Part shown: positions 55,559 to 64,000 of the stretch, piece by piece
Position numbering within the stretch: position 1 is the stretch's first letter
How the letters are laid out: each line of letters begins with the position of its first letter
Assembly (NCBI RefSeq): GCF_036323495.1
Contig: NZ_AP028947.1
Span: 310,001 to 374,000 of the forward strand
DNA from: Limnobacter thiooxidans
GTDB taxonomy: Bacteria > Pseudomonadota > Gammaproteobacteria > Burkholderiales > Burkholderiaceae_B
Reading direction: 5' to 3'
Length of the DNA: 64,000 bases
Made by a program: the position numbers and the translations under genes
The notes under the pieces: model-generated
Told to the model about the DNA's origin: nothing
Databases searched by the model: none
Seen by the model: only the letters and a program-made list of their open reading frames with translations

Positions 55559-56338
55559 TTACATCCGGAAGTGTTCGCCAAGATATACACGGCGTACATC
55601 GTCATTTTTTACAATCTGCTCCGGGCTGCCCGAGGCCAATACCCGGCCCGCGCTGATGATGTAAGCGCGGTCGCAAATGCCCAGCGTTTCACGCACGTTG
55701 TGGTCAGTGATCAGCACACCGATACCCTTAGACTTCAAAAACGCGACGATGCGCTGAATCTCAAGCACTGCGATTGGGTCCACACCCGCGAACGGCTCAT
55801 CCAGCAGAATGAAGCGGGGCTGGCTGCCCAAGGCCCGCGCAATTTCCAGGCGGCGGCGTTCGCCTCCAGAAAGAGATGCAGCGACTGAAGTTCGGATGTG
55901 CGTGATCTGCAAGTCATTCAACAGGTCTTCAACCGCCTGATCGATCGTTTTGTCCGTGGGCGGGTTGATTTCGAGCACGGCCCGAATATTTTCCTCGACC
56001 GTCAACTTCCTGAATACCGAGGCTTCCTGGGGCAGGTAGGACAGCCCGGCACGCGACCGCTCATGGATGGGTTTGAGGGTGATGTCCTGGCCTTCCAGGC
56101 AGATGTTTCCTTCGTCGGCGCTGACCAGCCCCACAATCATGTAAAAACAGGTGGTTTTACCTGCGCCGTTGGGGCCAAGTAGACCCACCACCTCTCCCGT
56201 GTCCACGTGCAGGGATACGTCTTCGATTACGCGTTTGCTTCGGTAAGCTTTGCGAAGGCTGTGCGCTTGAAGCCGACCTTGCCCGGTCAGAGTTTGAGCT
56301 GGCGTCGTGTTGGTGGTTTGCTTGACGGGGTTGCTCAC
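55559..56338 (-). CDS. lptB: LPS export ABC transporter ATP-binding protein LptB
   Basis: ATPase of the LptB2FGC complex that extracts LPS from the inner membrane. Walker [10 protein letters not shown] (about residues 54-62), signature [14 protein letters not shown], Walker [15 protein letters not shown] and the [13 protein letters not shown]-loop are all present. 259 aa is slightly longer than usual because of an N-terminal extension of about 20 residues. The ATG overlaps the lptA stop. Confidence 0.96.
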   Translation of the reverse strand: MSNPVKQTTNTTPAQTLTGQGRLQAHSLRKAYRSKRVIEDVSLHVDTGEVVGLLGPNGAGKTTCFYMIVGLVSADEGNICLEGQDITLKPIHERSRAGLSYLPQEASVFRKLTVEENIRAVLEINPPTDKTIDQAVEDLLNDLQITHIRTSVAASLSGGERRRLEIARALGSQPRFILLDEPFAGVDPIAVLEIQRIVAFLKSKGIGVLITDHNVRETLGICDRAYIISAGRVLASGSPEQIVKNDDVRRVYLGEHFRM

Positions 56339-56883
56339 TGCGCCTGTCCTTGTGTCTTGGGTTTGATCACTGCTTGAACCCGTGTTTTGCCCGCGCTGTT
56401 TGGCGCGCCCACCACATTCAAAAACTCAGTGTTTTGTTCGTAGGTGATTTTGCTGCCTGAAATGGATTCTGTTAGTTGACCATTGGCACTCTTTTCGATG
56501 CTGGCCTTGCCGGTCAGGGTGACAACGGATTTGTTGCCGTCAAACTCAATCATCTCGCCGGTGCCACTGATGAGCAGCACGTCGCTTTTGACTTGGGAGT
56601 CCCGCTGTTGTTTGAACCGGGCTGGGGATCCTTCAACCTTGGCCAGTTGATTGCCATCGGCTGTTTCAGTCAACGTTAGCTTTTCTCCGCGAATGACCAG
56701 GCTACCCCGGGTCAGCAACACATTGCCAGTGAACACGGTGACGTTGGACTTTTCGTTGTAAGTCATCTGGTTGGCGTCAATCGTTGTTGCTTGAAGCCTG
56801 TCGGCTTCCAGTCCATGGCCTGCTTGGCTGAATGCCAGCAAGCTGGTAAGCACCAAGGTGGGTGTCCAGTATGTGCGTTTCAT
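56335..56883 (-). CDS. lptA: LPS transport periplasmic protein LptA
   Basis: Periplasmic bridge component that carries LPS between LptC and LptD. A signal peptide (about residues 1-24) is followed by an OstA-like beta-jellyroll ([22 protein letters not shown], shown in part, then [10 protein letters not shown]). 182 aa is typical. Both ends overlap neighbours by 4 bases (lptC stop and lptB start). Confidence 0.93.
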   Translation of the reverse strand: MKRTYWTPTLVLTSLLAFSQAGHGLEADRLQATTIDANQMTYNEKSNVTVFTGNVLLTRGSLVIRGEKLTLTETADGNQLAKVEGSPARFKQQRDSQVKSDVLLISGTGEMIEFDGNKSVVTLTGKASIEKSANGQLTESISGSKITYEQNTEFLNVVGAPNSAGKTRVQAVIKPKTQGQAQ

Positions 56884-57473
56884 CGTTGTGCCTCTATGCG
56901 AAACTTGATTGACCCTTGCGCTTTCAATTCGCCCGTGTCGTTGTTGAGTGTCGCCCCTTGCGCTTCAAACTTCTGGCCGGGTCGGGTCACCAGCACCTTT
57001 TTGTCAGTTGAAATTTCATTGGCGATGTTGTCGATCCGGATTTCCTCGGATTTCATCACTGTCATCAAGCCATCGTTGCGGCTGTTGACAATGACGTCTT
57101 CGCGCAAAAAAACCTCGTCAGTGTCCAGCAGGTAGGCGCCTTTGCTGGCTGTGCTTTTCACCATGACCTTGTTGGGCTCAAACTGTTCAAGCTCGGGTTT
57201 GGTTAAATTCCAGACGTTGCCCTGCGGAATGTGTTCTGCGGATTTGCTGCGGATAATGGAGTATTTGTTTTCTGCCAGGTCGTGGCTTTGCACTGAAAAA
57301 TTGCGCAGGTAGTAGTCGCTGACTGTGGGGTCGGCCTTGCCGCGGGCACTGAACAGGCTTAACTCGGACTGTATTGCAAACCAGTACGAAGCCGCTGCGA
57401 GCACGAACGTCAGCAGCAGCGGAATGAACTGCGAAATCAGATTAAAGAAAGCACTAACAGGTTTCACCGGCAT
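56880..57473 (-). CDS. lptC: LPS export protein LptC
   Basis: Inner membrane-anchored LPS transport protein between LptFG and LptA. One membrane segment (about residues 14-33, FIPLLLTFVLAAASYW) precedes the periplasmic OstA-like domain with DYYLRNFSVQ and EDVIVNSRNDG. I choose ATG 57473, though a TTG at 57479 is in frame; either way the start lies inside the end of kdsC. 197 aa is normal. Confidence 0.91.
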   Translation of the reverse strand: MPVKPVSAFFNLISQFIPLLLTFVLAAASYWFAIQSELSLFSARGKADPTVSDYYLRNFSVQSHDLAENKYSIIRSKSAEHIPQGNVWNLTKPELEQFEPNKVMVKSTASKGAYLLDTDEVFLREDVIVNSRNDGLMTVMKSEEIRIDNIANEISTDKKVLVTRPGQKFEAQGATLNNDTGELKAQGSIKFRIEAQR

Positions 57474-58006
57474 TCCCAAGGGTTGCGGTATTCGGGCTGG
57501 TTGGCCAGAATGAAATCACACAGTTCGCGCGCGGCGCCATCACCAGGCGGCCGGTTGTTGATCCAGTTGGCCGTCTTTTTCATGGGTTCCGGTGAATGGG
57601 GCGTGGTCGCTGCCAGTGCAACCTGCTGAAGCACAGGGTAGTCGGGCCAGTCGTCACCAAAAAATCCGCATTCCTGCCAGTCAAGACCAAGAGACTGACG
57701 AATGTCGTCATAGGCCTGCAATTTGGTTTTGCAGCCTTGAACCAGTTGATAAATTCCGAGGTCTTTGGCCCGTTTTTCGACGATGCTGCTGGAACGTGCG
57801 GTGATCCAGATCACTTTGATGCCATGGTCCATGAGCAGCCGCAAGCCTTGGCCATCGAACACGCTAAAGCGTTTCATGACCTCCCCTTCATTGCCAAAAT
57901 AAAGCCCGCCATCGGTTAGCGTGCCATCGACATCGAAACCCATCAGCCTGATCTTGGCAGCAGCCAGTTCGGCTGTAGGTCTGTTCTCGTATTCAGGATT
58001 CATCAA
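57464..58006 (-). CDS. kdsC: 3-deoxy-D-manno-octulosonate-8-phosphate phosphatase
   Basis: HAD-superfamily phosphatase that makes KDO from KDO-8-phosphate. The nucleophile motif DVDGTLTDG is at about residues 25-33, the second motif in VIWITARSS, and the third in FFGDDWPDYPVL. 180 aa is exact for the short KdsC type. The ATG overlaps the kdsD stop, and the end overlaps lptC. Confidence 0.95.
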   Translation of the reverse strand: MMNPEYENRPTAELAAAKIRLMGFDVDGTLTDGGLYFGNEGEVMKRFSVFDGQGLRLLMDHGIKVIWITARSSSIVEKRAKDLGIYQLVQGCKTKLQAYDDIRQSLGLDWQECGFFGDDWPDYPVLQQVALAATTPHSPEPMKKTANWINNRPPGDGAARELCDFILANQPEYRNPWECR

Positions 58007-58995
58007 ACCACCTTGGCTTCAAACAGGTCATGAAAGTTCAGTGCACCGACAATTTGCCGGTTTTCATCCACCACCACCACTTGGCTGACATGGTTCACTT
58101 CCATCATGCGAACAGCCTCTACTGCCAGTTTGTCGGCGGAAATACACCGCGGTGCGGTGTTCATGACTTCGCTGACCAATAGCCCGCGAAGGTCAAGGCC
58201 CTGCTCAATCAACCGACGCAAATCACCATCGGTGAACACGCCGAGCAATTTGTCGTCGGGCGAGACCACTGCAGTCATGCCCAGCCCCTTTTTTGTAATT
58301 TCCAGGATTGCATTCGAAATGCTGGCCGAGGGAGCAACCTTGGGAATGCGCTCGCCCTTGCGCATCACATCGCTGACGTGAGTCAGCAACTTGCGACCCA
58401 GGCTGCCGCCGGGGTGGGACAGTGCGAAGTCTTCTTCGCTGAAACCGCGGGCTTTCAGTACCACAACAGCCAATGCGTCGCCCAGAGCCAAAGCGACCGT
58501 TGTGCTGGCTGTGGGTGCAAGGTTCAGCGGACATGCTTCCTTTTCAACACAGCAATCCAGAACCACGTCGGCTTGCCTGGCGAGGGCTGAGTCAAGCTTG
58601 CCGGTCATGGCCACAATCTTTGCGCCACGTCGTGCAATGGCGGGCAGTACGGCAACCAATTCTTCTGTGTTGCCTGAATTTGAAAGGGCGATCACGATGT
58701 CATCAGCGGTGATCATGCCCAAATCGCCATGTGAGGCTTCTGTGGCGTGAATGAAAAAGGACGGGGTTCCTGTGCTAGCCAATGTGGCTGCGATTTTCTT
58801 GGCAATCAATCCCGATTTGCCCACACCAACCAGAATGACCCGACCAGTGCAATTCAATATGGCTTTTACGGCGTCGCTGAATTGGGAGTTCAGCCTGTCC
58901 GACATGGCCAATACAGCCTGTGCTTCGATGGCCAAGGCTTCTCTGGCCAAGGCCAGAAAATCTGGATTGTCGAGTTTCGACGGCGGTTTTGACAT
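58003..58995 (-). CDS. kdsD: Arabinose-5-phosphate isomerase (KdsD/KpsF/GutQ)
   Basis: Converts ribulose-5-phosphate to arabinose-5-phosphate for KDO synthesis. An N-terminal SIS domain (GRVILVGVGKSGLIAKKIAATLAS, shown in part; STGTPSFFIHATEASHGDLG) is followed by two CBS domains (about residues 205-330). I use ATG 58995, since the frame upstream to 59073 is unlike the family. 330 aa matches KdsD. First gene of the kdsD-kdsC-lptCAB-rpoN-hpf operon. Confidence 0.95.
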   Translation of the reverse strand: MSKPPSKLDNPDFLALAREALAIEAQAVLAMSDRLNSQFSDAVKAILNCTGRVILVGVGKSGLIAKKIAATLASTGTPSFFIHATEASHGDLGMITADDIVIALSNSGNTEELVAVLPAIARRGAKIVAMTGKLDSALARQADVVLDCCVEKEACPLNLAPTASTTVALALGDALAVVVLKARGFSEEDFALSHPGGSLGRKLLTHVSDVMRKGERIPKVAPSASISNAILEITKKGLGMTAVVSPDDKLLGVFTDGDLRRLIEQGLDLRGLLVSEVMNTAPRCISADKLAVEAVRMMEVNHVSQVVVVDENRQIVGALNFHDLFEAKVV

Positions 58996-59099
58996 TGAGG
59001 CCCCTGATAAACTTGGATAAAAGTTGCTTGAGACTGTGCTGTTTTCAGGGCAGTATAGCAAAGCGCGTGCCAATTCTCTTCACTTCCTAAGCATTAAAC

Positions 59100-61100
59100 G
59101 TGCCTAACGCCCTAGAGCTTTCACTGATACTCATGCTGGTCGCCGTCTTGGCGGTCTCGCTTTTCCGCCACTGGAAATTGCCTGCCATGCTGGGCTACCT
59201 GTTTGCGGGCACACTGATTGGGCCTTATTCGCTGGGTATCGTTCCCGACACCGCTGAAACCAGGCACTTGGCTGAATTCGGTGTGGTGTTTCTGATGTTT
59301 TCAATTGGCCTGGAGTTCAGCCTGCCCAAGTTGCATGCCATGCGCAGGGTTGTTTTTGGACTTGGCCTTGCCCAGGTCAGCTTGACCATGCTGGGTGTGA
59401 TGGGTTTAGGTTTGCTGGCAAGTTATTTCTTTGACGTGCCATTCAGCACGGCGTTTGTGTTGGCTGGGGCTGCTGCCATGTCATCAACGGCAATTGTCAG
59501 CAAACTGCTGTCGGAACGCCTTGAGCTTGATTCCCCACATGGGCGTCAAATCATGGGCATTCTGTTGTTTCAGGATTTGGCGGTGGTGCCCTTGCTCATC
59601 ATTATTCCTGCATTGGGGCAGGATGCCGGTAACCTCACGTTGACGCTGAGCCTGGCCATGGTCAAGGCCGCATTGGTGTTGGGTTTGATGCTGGTGTTCG
59701 GCCAACGCATGATGAACTGGTGGATGACCTTTGTAGCCAGAAGCAAGTCACAAGAGCTTTTTGTACTCAATGTGTTGTTGATTACGCTGGGTTTGGCCTG
59801 GCTCACCGAATTGGCTGAGCTTTCCCTGGCCTTGGGGGCTTTCGTGGCTGGTATCTTGATTGCCGAGACCCAGTACAAACACCAAGTGGAAGAAGACATC
59901 AAACCCTTCAGGGATGTCCTGTTGGGGCTGTTTTTCGTCACAACCGGCATGCTGTTGAATCCTCAGGCGGTCATTGACAACTGGTACTGGGTCATTGGCC
60001 TGGCGGTGCTGCCTGTGCTGGCCAAACTGATTCTGATTGCTGCCTTGGCCCGGGTGTTTGGTGCCAACACAGGGACAGCCATGCGCACGGGGATTTACCT
60101 GGCGCAGGCTGGCGAATTCGGTTTTGTGCTGCTGGCCAATACGGGTTCGGCAGGGTTCGGCTTGGTGCCAGACCCGTGGTTGCAGACCATCACGGCGAGC
60201 ATGGTGCTGTCCATGTTGGCTGCGCCTTTCATGATTCAACATGCCGATCGAATCGTGTTGCGATTTTCAAGCCAGGAATGGTTGCAAAAATCGCTTGAGC
60301 TTCATCAGATCGCCCAGAAAAGTCTTTCCAGCACCAAGCATGTGTTGATTTGCGGGTTCGGACGCAGCGGACAACACTTGGCACGGCTTTTGAATCGTGA
60401 AGACCTGGATTATGTGGCACTTGACCTGGACCCTGACCGAATTCGAGAGGCCACTGCTGCCGGTGATTCCGTGGTTTTTGGCGATGCAGCCAAACGCGAA
60501 ACACTAGTTGCTGCAGGTTTGCTTCGCGCCTCTTGCGTGGTGGTCACTTTTGCCGAGTTCAAATCGGCTGAAAAGGTGTTGATTGCCGTACGAGCGTTGG
60601 CGCCAAATGTACCGGTCGTGGTTCGCACTTACGACGAAAGTGATCTTGAAAAGCTGATAGCTGCGGGGGCCACCGAGGTGGTACCTGAAATTCTTGAAGG
60701 CAGCTTGATGCTGGGGTCTCAAGCTTTGATGTTGCTGGGCGTACCGGTTTCGCGTGTGGTCAAGCAGATTCGCGCCATTCGTGAGTCGCGCTACCAGATG
60801 TTTCGGGGCGTGTTTCGGGGGGTCGATGACGAAGCCGATACACCTGAGAACCAGTGGGTTCGGTTGCACTCTGTATTTGTGGAGCCAGGGGCCAGTGGTG
60901 TTGGGAAAAGCCTGGCGGAGCTGGGCATTCTGGATCTGGATATTGAGGTCAGCGCCATTCGCAGGCGCGGTATCCGCGGGGGTGACCCCTCGCCCGACAC
61001 ACAACTGGAATCGGGCGACATCCTGGTGTTGAAGGGGCAGCCAGATTCCTTGAGCCTGGCCGAGGCCATTATTCTAGGCCGAAAGTCTGCTGGCCGTTGA
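59100..61100 (+). CDS. CPA2 family K+/H+ antiporter with RCK domain (KefB/YbaL-like)
   Basis: A membrane cation:proton antiporter with about 12 hydrophobic segments (residues 5-385), including the family-like FLMFSIGLEFSLPKL and ILLFQDLAVVPLL motifs. A cytoplasmic RCK_N domain with the nucleotide-binding loop ICGFGRSGQHLARLL lies near residue 418, and a RCK_C/TrkA_C domain near 575-660. 666 aa fits YbaL/KefB. The start is a GTG at 59100. It is divergent from kdsD, next to which such antiporters are often found in betaproteobacteria. Confidence 0.92.
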   Translation: MPNALELSLILMLVAVLAVSLFRHWKLPAMLGYLFAGTLIGPYSLGIVPDTAETRHLAEFGVVFLMFSIGLEFSLPKLHAMRRVVFGLGLAQVSLTMLGVMGLGLLASYFFDVPFSTAFVLAGAAAMSSTAIVSKLLSERLELDSPHGRQIMGILLFQDLAVVPLLIIIPALGQDAGNLTLTLSLAMVKAALVLGLMLVFGQRMMNWWMTFVARSKSQELFVLNVLLITLGLAWLTELAELSLALGAFVAGILIAETQYKHQVEEDIKPFRDVLLGLFFVTTGMLLNPQAVIDNWYWVIGLAVLPVLAKLILIAALARVFGANTGTAMRTGIYLAQAGEFGFVLLANTGSAGFGLVPDPWLQTITASMVLSMLAAPFMIQHADRIVLRFSSQEWLQKSLELHQIAQKSLSSTKHVLICGFGRSGQHLARLLNREDLDYVALDLDPDRIREATAAGDSVVFGDAAKRETLVAAGLLRASCVVVTFAEFKSAEKVLIAVRALAPNVPVVVRTYDESDLEKLIAAGATEVVPEILEGSLMLGSQALMLLGVPVSRVVKQIRAIRESRYQMFRGVFRGVDDEADTPENQWVRLHSVFVEPGASGVGKSLAELGILDLDIEVSAIRRRGIRGGDPSPDTQLESGDILVLKGQPDSLSLAEAIILGRKSAGR

Positions 61101-61137
61101 GGCGTGGTTTTGAGAACCAACGGCCAGTCATAGTGAC
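61090..61137. terminator. Hairpin between convergent genes (possible terminator)
   Basis: A perfect 10-bp inverted repeat CTGGCCGTTG (61090-61099) / CAACGGCCAG (61128-61137) spans the antiporter stop codon and the gap to the convergent pilin gene. The 28-base loop and lack of a T-run make intrinsic termination uncertain. Confidence 0.5.
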
Positions 61138-61776
61138 CTATCGAAGTACATAAAGTGCGGCGCACACTCCGCCTTGTGTCTCGTTCCAATTGCCTTCTTC
61201 AGTGGCACAAAGCGCCTCATCATCTGTTAGCACTTGAACATTGCCGCGTAGTGGGTTGCCATCGTCGAGTTTCCGGTCAATTTCGGCCAACTGGCTGACT
61301 GGGATCTGATCACCGAGCAACAAGGTCATGGCGTTTTCGCGCGTACCGGGTCCCTCAAAGACGTTGGCCAACTGGTAGCGGCCGCTGAACTGGTTCTCCA
61401 GATTGCTTGCTGGCGTGCAGTTGCCAGCGTTACCGCCCGCTGTGAATTCACCCTGCAAAAAGCCGGCAAGTTGAAGGTGAGTGAAAACAGCGCAGGCCTC
61501 AGCATCTTCAATCAGTCCATTGCCGTCGCCCGCACTTGTACCCAAGTTGGCGGCGCTGGCTGCAACAAAGTCCCCGGGCAGGGCAGAATAGCGTGCCTCA
61601 AAAGCAGACAGTGCTGTTTCAATGTTGGCAATGTCAGTGATGGTGGCCTGCACCTTTGCGCTGTTGAGCAATTCACGACCTTTCAGCACGCCGCCAGCAA
61701 GTATTGCCAACACGGCAAGTGCAATGGCCAGTTCAAGCAGGGAAAAGCCAGTTTGCCGGTTTGGGGTTGTTTTCAA
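61138..61776 (-). CDS. Prepilin-type pseudopilin
   Basis: A 212-residue pilin-like protein. The type III signal GFSLLELAIALAVLAIL has the cleavable glycine at residue 10 followed by F, and the conserved Glu at +5. After the long N-terminal helix, the sequence has FEARYSALPGDF and a globular domain with four cysteines (EACA, GNCT, ALCA, GVCA). It is the last of four coupled genes; the relation to type II secretion or type IV pili cannot be decided here. Confidence 0.85.
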   Translation of the reverse strand: MKTTPNRQTGFSLLELAIALAVLAILAGGVLKGRELLNSAKVQATITDIANIETALSAFEARYSALPGDFVAASAANLGTSAGDGNGLIEDAEACAVFTHLQLAGFLQGEFTAGGNAGNCTPASNLENQFSGRYQLANVFEGPGTRENAMTLLLGDQIPVSQLAEIDRKLDDGNPLRGNVQVLTDDEALCATEEGNWNETQGGVCAALYVLR

Positions 61777-61777
61777 T

Positions 61778-62545
61778 TCAATTCTCCTGAGGTGGTGGGT
61801 TGTCGAGTGAGCCGCGTTTCATCCAGAGCCAGTTCATACGTTCATATGAAATCCAGACCGGATTGGACAGGGGGTCGACCGGGTTGATAAAAAACTGTTG
61901 AAACCGGTTGAGGTTGATGTTGCTTTCCATGTCAGCTACAACCGGATAAGCCACCCACACGGCGCTGGGGCTGATCAGGGTGTGGGTTCCGCAGCCTGGG
62001 CTTGTATTCGCCGGCAAGTTTTGCCCGGCGATTTGTTCGCACAGGTGTATGGCTGGCAGTGGGCCGGTGCCCAAGCCATGGTTGGCAGTAATTGGAGCAA
62101 AAATGATTTCAGAAAGTTGTTGTGGGCTGAGTTGCTCGAATGGCTTGCCAGTCAGCAAGGCGTTTTCAGCAGGCTCCCCAGCTTGATCCAGTGTGGCCAC
62201 TGCAATTCGCCAAGGGGTAGGCAAGCCCCCTGTGTGCAACGTAGCGCTGGGAAGCCAGCCTTCACGTTGCAGACAAGCCTCTGTGCTTCGGGATTCTGTG
62301 CCGTTTTTATCAATGGCTGGGCAGGGCAGTCTCCCTGTTGCCAGCACAAACCCTTCAACCGCTTCTGTTATTTTTTGTCGGTGTTCAAGTTGTTTGAGGA
62401 CGTCAGACTTGCTTCTTTGACCCCCAATCAAGTGCAAAATCGGCCCAAGAATGACTGCCACCAGCATGATCACCAAGGCAATTTCAATCAGCATGAAGCC
62501 TTGAAGCCGACATTGGTTGAACGAAGGGCATGCAAGCGGTTTCAT
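61778..62545 (-). CDS. Prepilin-like protein with LPCPA motif
   Basis: A 255-residue protein with a prepilin-like N-terminus (GFMLIEIALVIMLVAVI; cleavage Gly near residue 16, Glu at +5) and the segment RLPCPA shortly after the N-terminal helix. Six cysteines are present in the mature part, one pair near PGCGTH. ATG 62545 overlaps the stop of the preceding cysteine-rich gene; an in-frame start at 62677 would add 44 residues before the signal. The gene ends 1 base before the next pseudopilin gene begins. Confidence 0.8.
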   Translation of the reverse strand: MKPLACPSFNQCRLQGFMLIEIALVIMLVAVILGPILHLIGGQRSKSDVLKQLEHRQKITEAVEGFVLATGRLPCPAIDKNGTESRSTEACLQREGWLPSATLHTGGLPTPWRIAVATLDQAGEPAENALLTGKPFEQLSPQQLSEIIFAPITANHGLGTGPLPAIHLCEQIAGQNLPANTSPGCGTHTLISPSAVWVAYPVVADMESNINLNRFQQFFINPVDPLSNPVWISYERMNWLWMKRGSLDNPPPQEN

Positions 62546-63681
62546 GGTTGAACATGCCTGACTGTAAGCCTGGAATCGGGTCCAACATTGACCTGAAATT
62601 TCGCCAGGTCTTCTTTCACGTTGTCGGGCCAAGAAAAGTCGCAAATGCAGGGTGTGCTGTCCGTGGTGAGCGGGCATTCATGACGGCTCACCGGTCTGCA
62701 CGATTTGTTGGCTGCAGCAACCGGTTCAAAGCGGCTTACGGGCCAGTGGCTTTTCAACTGGCTTGGCCCACCCATGACGCAGGCTACTTCTAAACTGCTG
62801 CTGCATTCGGTGTGTGTCGAATGTTCCAGGCAGCCGGGGTTGCTGCCGACACACGGGCCTGATGAAATCCATTGAGCGTTTTGATCACATTGACAGGTAC
62901 AGCGGGTCCTTGTGCAACGGCAACTGCAATTTGAATCGACTGGTTTGAGGTTGTTGATTGACCCTGCATTTGGAGTCAGGTTTTCATTGGGTGCAATTGT
63001 CTGACCCGTCGATGCCGAAATCTGCCCCCACGAGGTCACCGTGTCCCGGATTTGATGCTTCTGAACCTCGGTCATTTGATGCTGAAGTTCCCGCACTGAA
63101 ATCAGCAAGTGAGGGCCAGAGATTTCGTATTGATGCGCATCAATGGGTTCAATTTTTGTAGCAACCACGGCCGCAATGCCGCTGTGTATCCGGTTGTTTT
63201 CCGTTTTTATGCGCACCTGGATACTGGGTTGGGTGTAGTCCACCCAACGACTCCAGCCCAGTGCGTTGGCTTGCAGCAGTTGAGCCGACACTGCGTAATG
63301 CCAATGGTGTTGCGCGGAAGTTTCACCTTCGTTGTGTCGGGCATTCAAGCCCAAGTTCAGGTAGTTGATGCTGAAGCTGCTGCGGGCGGGGAGGTAGCCC
63401 CAAGGCTTGTTCAGGCAAGTTGTTTTGGGAGCTTGGTCTGGCAGGTCGGCAGGGCATGGCAGGTGTCCCAGGTGGCTTTGGCTGTGGATGCCTTGACTGC
63501 CAGCAAAACCTAACAGGCTGGCCTTGGTTTCATCAAGAATTTGATTCTGTCGAACTTTTTGTTCCAGTAGCATCAGGTGGGCAAAATGGCCGTTTTTAGC
63601 CAGCTGTTGCAGGCCAAATCCCCCCAAGGCCAGGAGCACCATGACAACCAGCAGGCTGTAGCCTTTCCTGTGGTAGCTCAT
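62542..63681 (-). CDS. Cysteine-rich prepilin-like membrane protein
   Basis: A 379-residue protein with a short basic leader MSYHRKG followed by YSLLVVMVLLALGG, which resembles a prepilin signal, but the +5 residue is Val instead of Glu. A HLPCPADLP segment near residue 73 is shared with the next protein. Residues about 252-347 hold 14 cysteines, starting with CSCRCTRTRCTCQC. I know no close relative. The absence of Glu5 is also a feature of GspK/PilX-like tip pseudopilins, which may be its role. ATG overlaps the stop of the upstream gene (ATGA). Confidence 0.75.
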   Translation of the reverse strand: MSYHRKGYSLLVVMVLLALGGFGLQQLAKNGHFAHLMLLEQKVRQNQILDETKASLLGFAGSQGIHSQSHLGHLPCPADLPDQAPKTTCLNKPWGYLPARSSFSINYLNLGLNARHNEGETSAQHHWHYAVSAQLLQANALGWSRWVDYTQPSIQVRIKTENNRIHSGIAAVVATKIEPIDAHQYEISGPHLLISVRELQHQMTEVQKHQIRDTVTSWGQISASTGQTIAPNENLTPNAGSINNLKPVDSNCSCRCTRTRCTCQCDQNAQWISSGPCVGSNPGCLEHSTHTECSSSLEVACVMGGPSQLKSHWPVSRFEPVAAANKSCRPVSRHECPLTTDSTPCICDFSWPDNVKEDLAKFQVNVGPDSRLTVRHVQP

Positions 63682-64000
63682 TGAGTCCAGCGTCCGGATT
63701 TGGGATCAAAATGTTTGCGGCCTTGGTGAGTGTCTACCCAGCCTTGAACACGGAAGCTTGCTTCCTGTTTTCTGGATGGCAGGCTGTTCTCCGTTTTGAC
63801 GGGTTTAACCGTCCCGCTGACCACACTTGTCACCAAGACGACAGGAACTGCAAGGTTTGCTTGAGTTGCAAAAGTTTTTTGCCCTTTTTGTTGGGCCCCT
63901 GTGCACTGCATGCGGTAAGGCGGGTTGGTCGGTAGCACGCTGAAGCTGCATTGGCCTGATTGTTGAGCGTTTTCTGCAAGCCAGCCTTGCAAACCGGCCC
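63678..64000 (-). CDS. Partial gene at window edge, probable pilus/secretion component
   Basis: The reading frame is open from its stop at 63678 to the right edge of the window, so the N-terminus lies outside; the 107 visible residues are the C-terminal part. They include two cysteines (GQCSFSV, YRMQCTG) and a basic C-terminal segment RKHFDPKSGRW. No domain is recognised. Its stop overlaps the start of the cysteine-rich gene, so it belongs to the same operon. Confidence 0.65.
   Translation of the reverse strand, partial: AGLQGWLAENAQQSGQCSFSVLPTNPPYRMQCTGAQQKGQKTFATQANLAVPVVLVTSVVSGTVKPVKTENSLPSRKQEASFRVQGWVDTHQGRKHFDPKSGRWTQ

Noticed and set aside
60369..60385. TGGCACGGCTTTTGAA, similar to a sigma-54 -24/-12 promoter.
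   Set aside because: It is inside the antiporter gene with no gene start near it; a chance match in coding DNA.

Overview
This 64 kb window looks like a chromosomal piece of a betaproteobacterium of the order Burkholderiales. The evidence is the gene order kdsD-kdsC-lptC-lptA-lptB-rpoN-hpf-ptsN-hprK-rapZ, the order lolB-ispE-tRNA-Gln-prs-rplY, the long-form (type 2) leuA and the protein sequences. The moderate G+C would fit a Limnobacter-like organism, but that genus is a guess from memory. No insertion sequences, phage genes, rRNA or CRISPR arrays were seen.

Region 1 (138-4749) is a visibly AT-rich block of four surface-glycan decorating genes: an acyltransferase with an SGNH domain, a GT4 glycosyltransferase, a WcaF-like acetyltransferase and a GT2 glycosyltransferase. 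Region 2 (4920-14609) is a group-4-capsule-like export and assembly locus: Wza-type outer membrane lipoprotein, Wzc-type tyrosine kinase, Wzb-type phosphatase, then YjbE-, YjbF- and fused YjbG-YjbH-type proteins, and a MraY/WecA-type glycan-initiating transferase. Region 3 (14798-16583, minus strand) holds an orphan small protein and a HipBA-like pair whose HipA part is short and has lost recognisable kinase motifs.

Region 4 (16706-29014) makes nucleotide sugars. gmd-fcl-gmm-manC gives GDP-mannose and GDP-fucose, and a split rfbA-rfbC ... rfbB-rfbD set gives dTDP-rhamnose. Interleaved are two uncharacterised proteins, an RfaH-type antiterminator, a soluble multi-PAS chemoreceptor and a small lipoprotein. 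Together regions 1, 2 and 4 would build a fucose- and rhamnose-containing exopolysaccharide or capsule, elongated by RfaH-assisted transcription and exported through Wza/Wzc.

Region 5 (29017-61100) is mostly housekeeping: ftsY-ftsE-ftsX, a pair of M16 peptidase-like proteins, rsmD-coaD-ferredoxin, an AsmA-like protein, pth-patatin-ychF, leuA divergent from an Lrp-type regulator, exoD, rplY, prs, tRNA-Gln, ispE, lolB, a TPR lipoprotein, mutM-mutY, the PTS-Ntr/sigma-54/Lpt cluster, and a Kef-type antiporter. Region 6 (61138-64000, minus strand, running off the window) is a compact operon of prepilin-like proteins that includes an unusual cysteine-rich member.

The items most worth a second look are the YjbG-YjbH fusion in a rearranged capsule locus, the degenerate HipA, the cysteine-rich pilin operon, the PAS chemoreceptor with FixL-like repeats, a hairpin that contains a Shine-Dalgarno sequence before an unknown lipoprotein operon, and two structured non-coding stretches (12971-13355 and 27481-28066).
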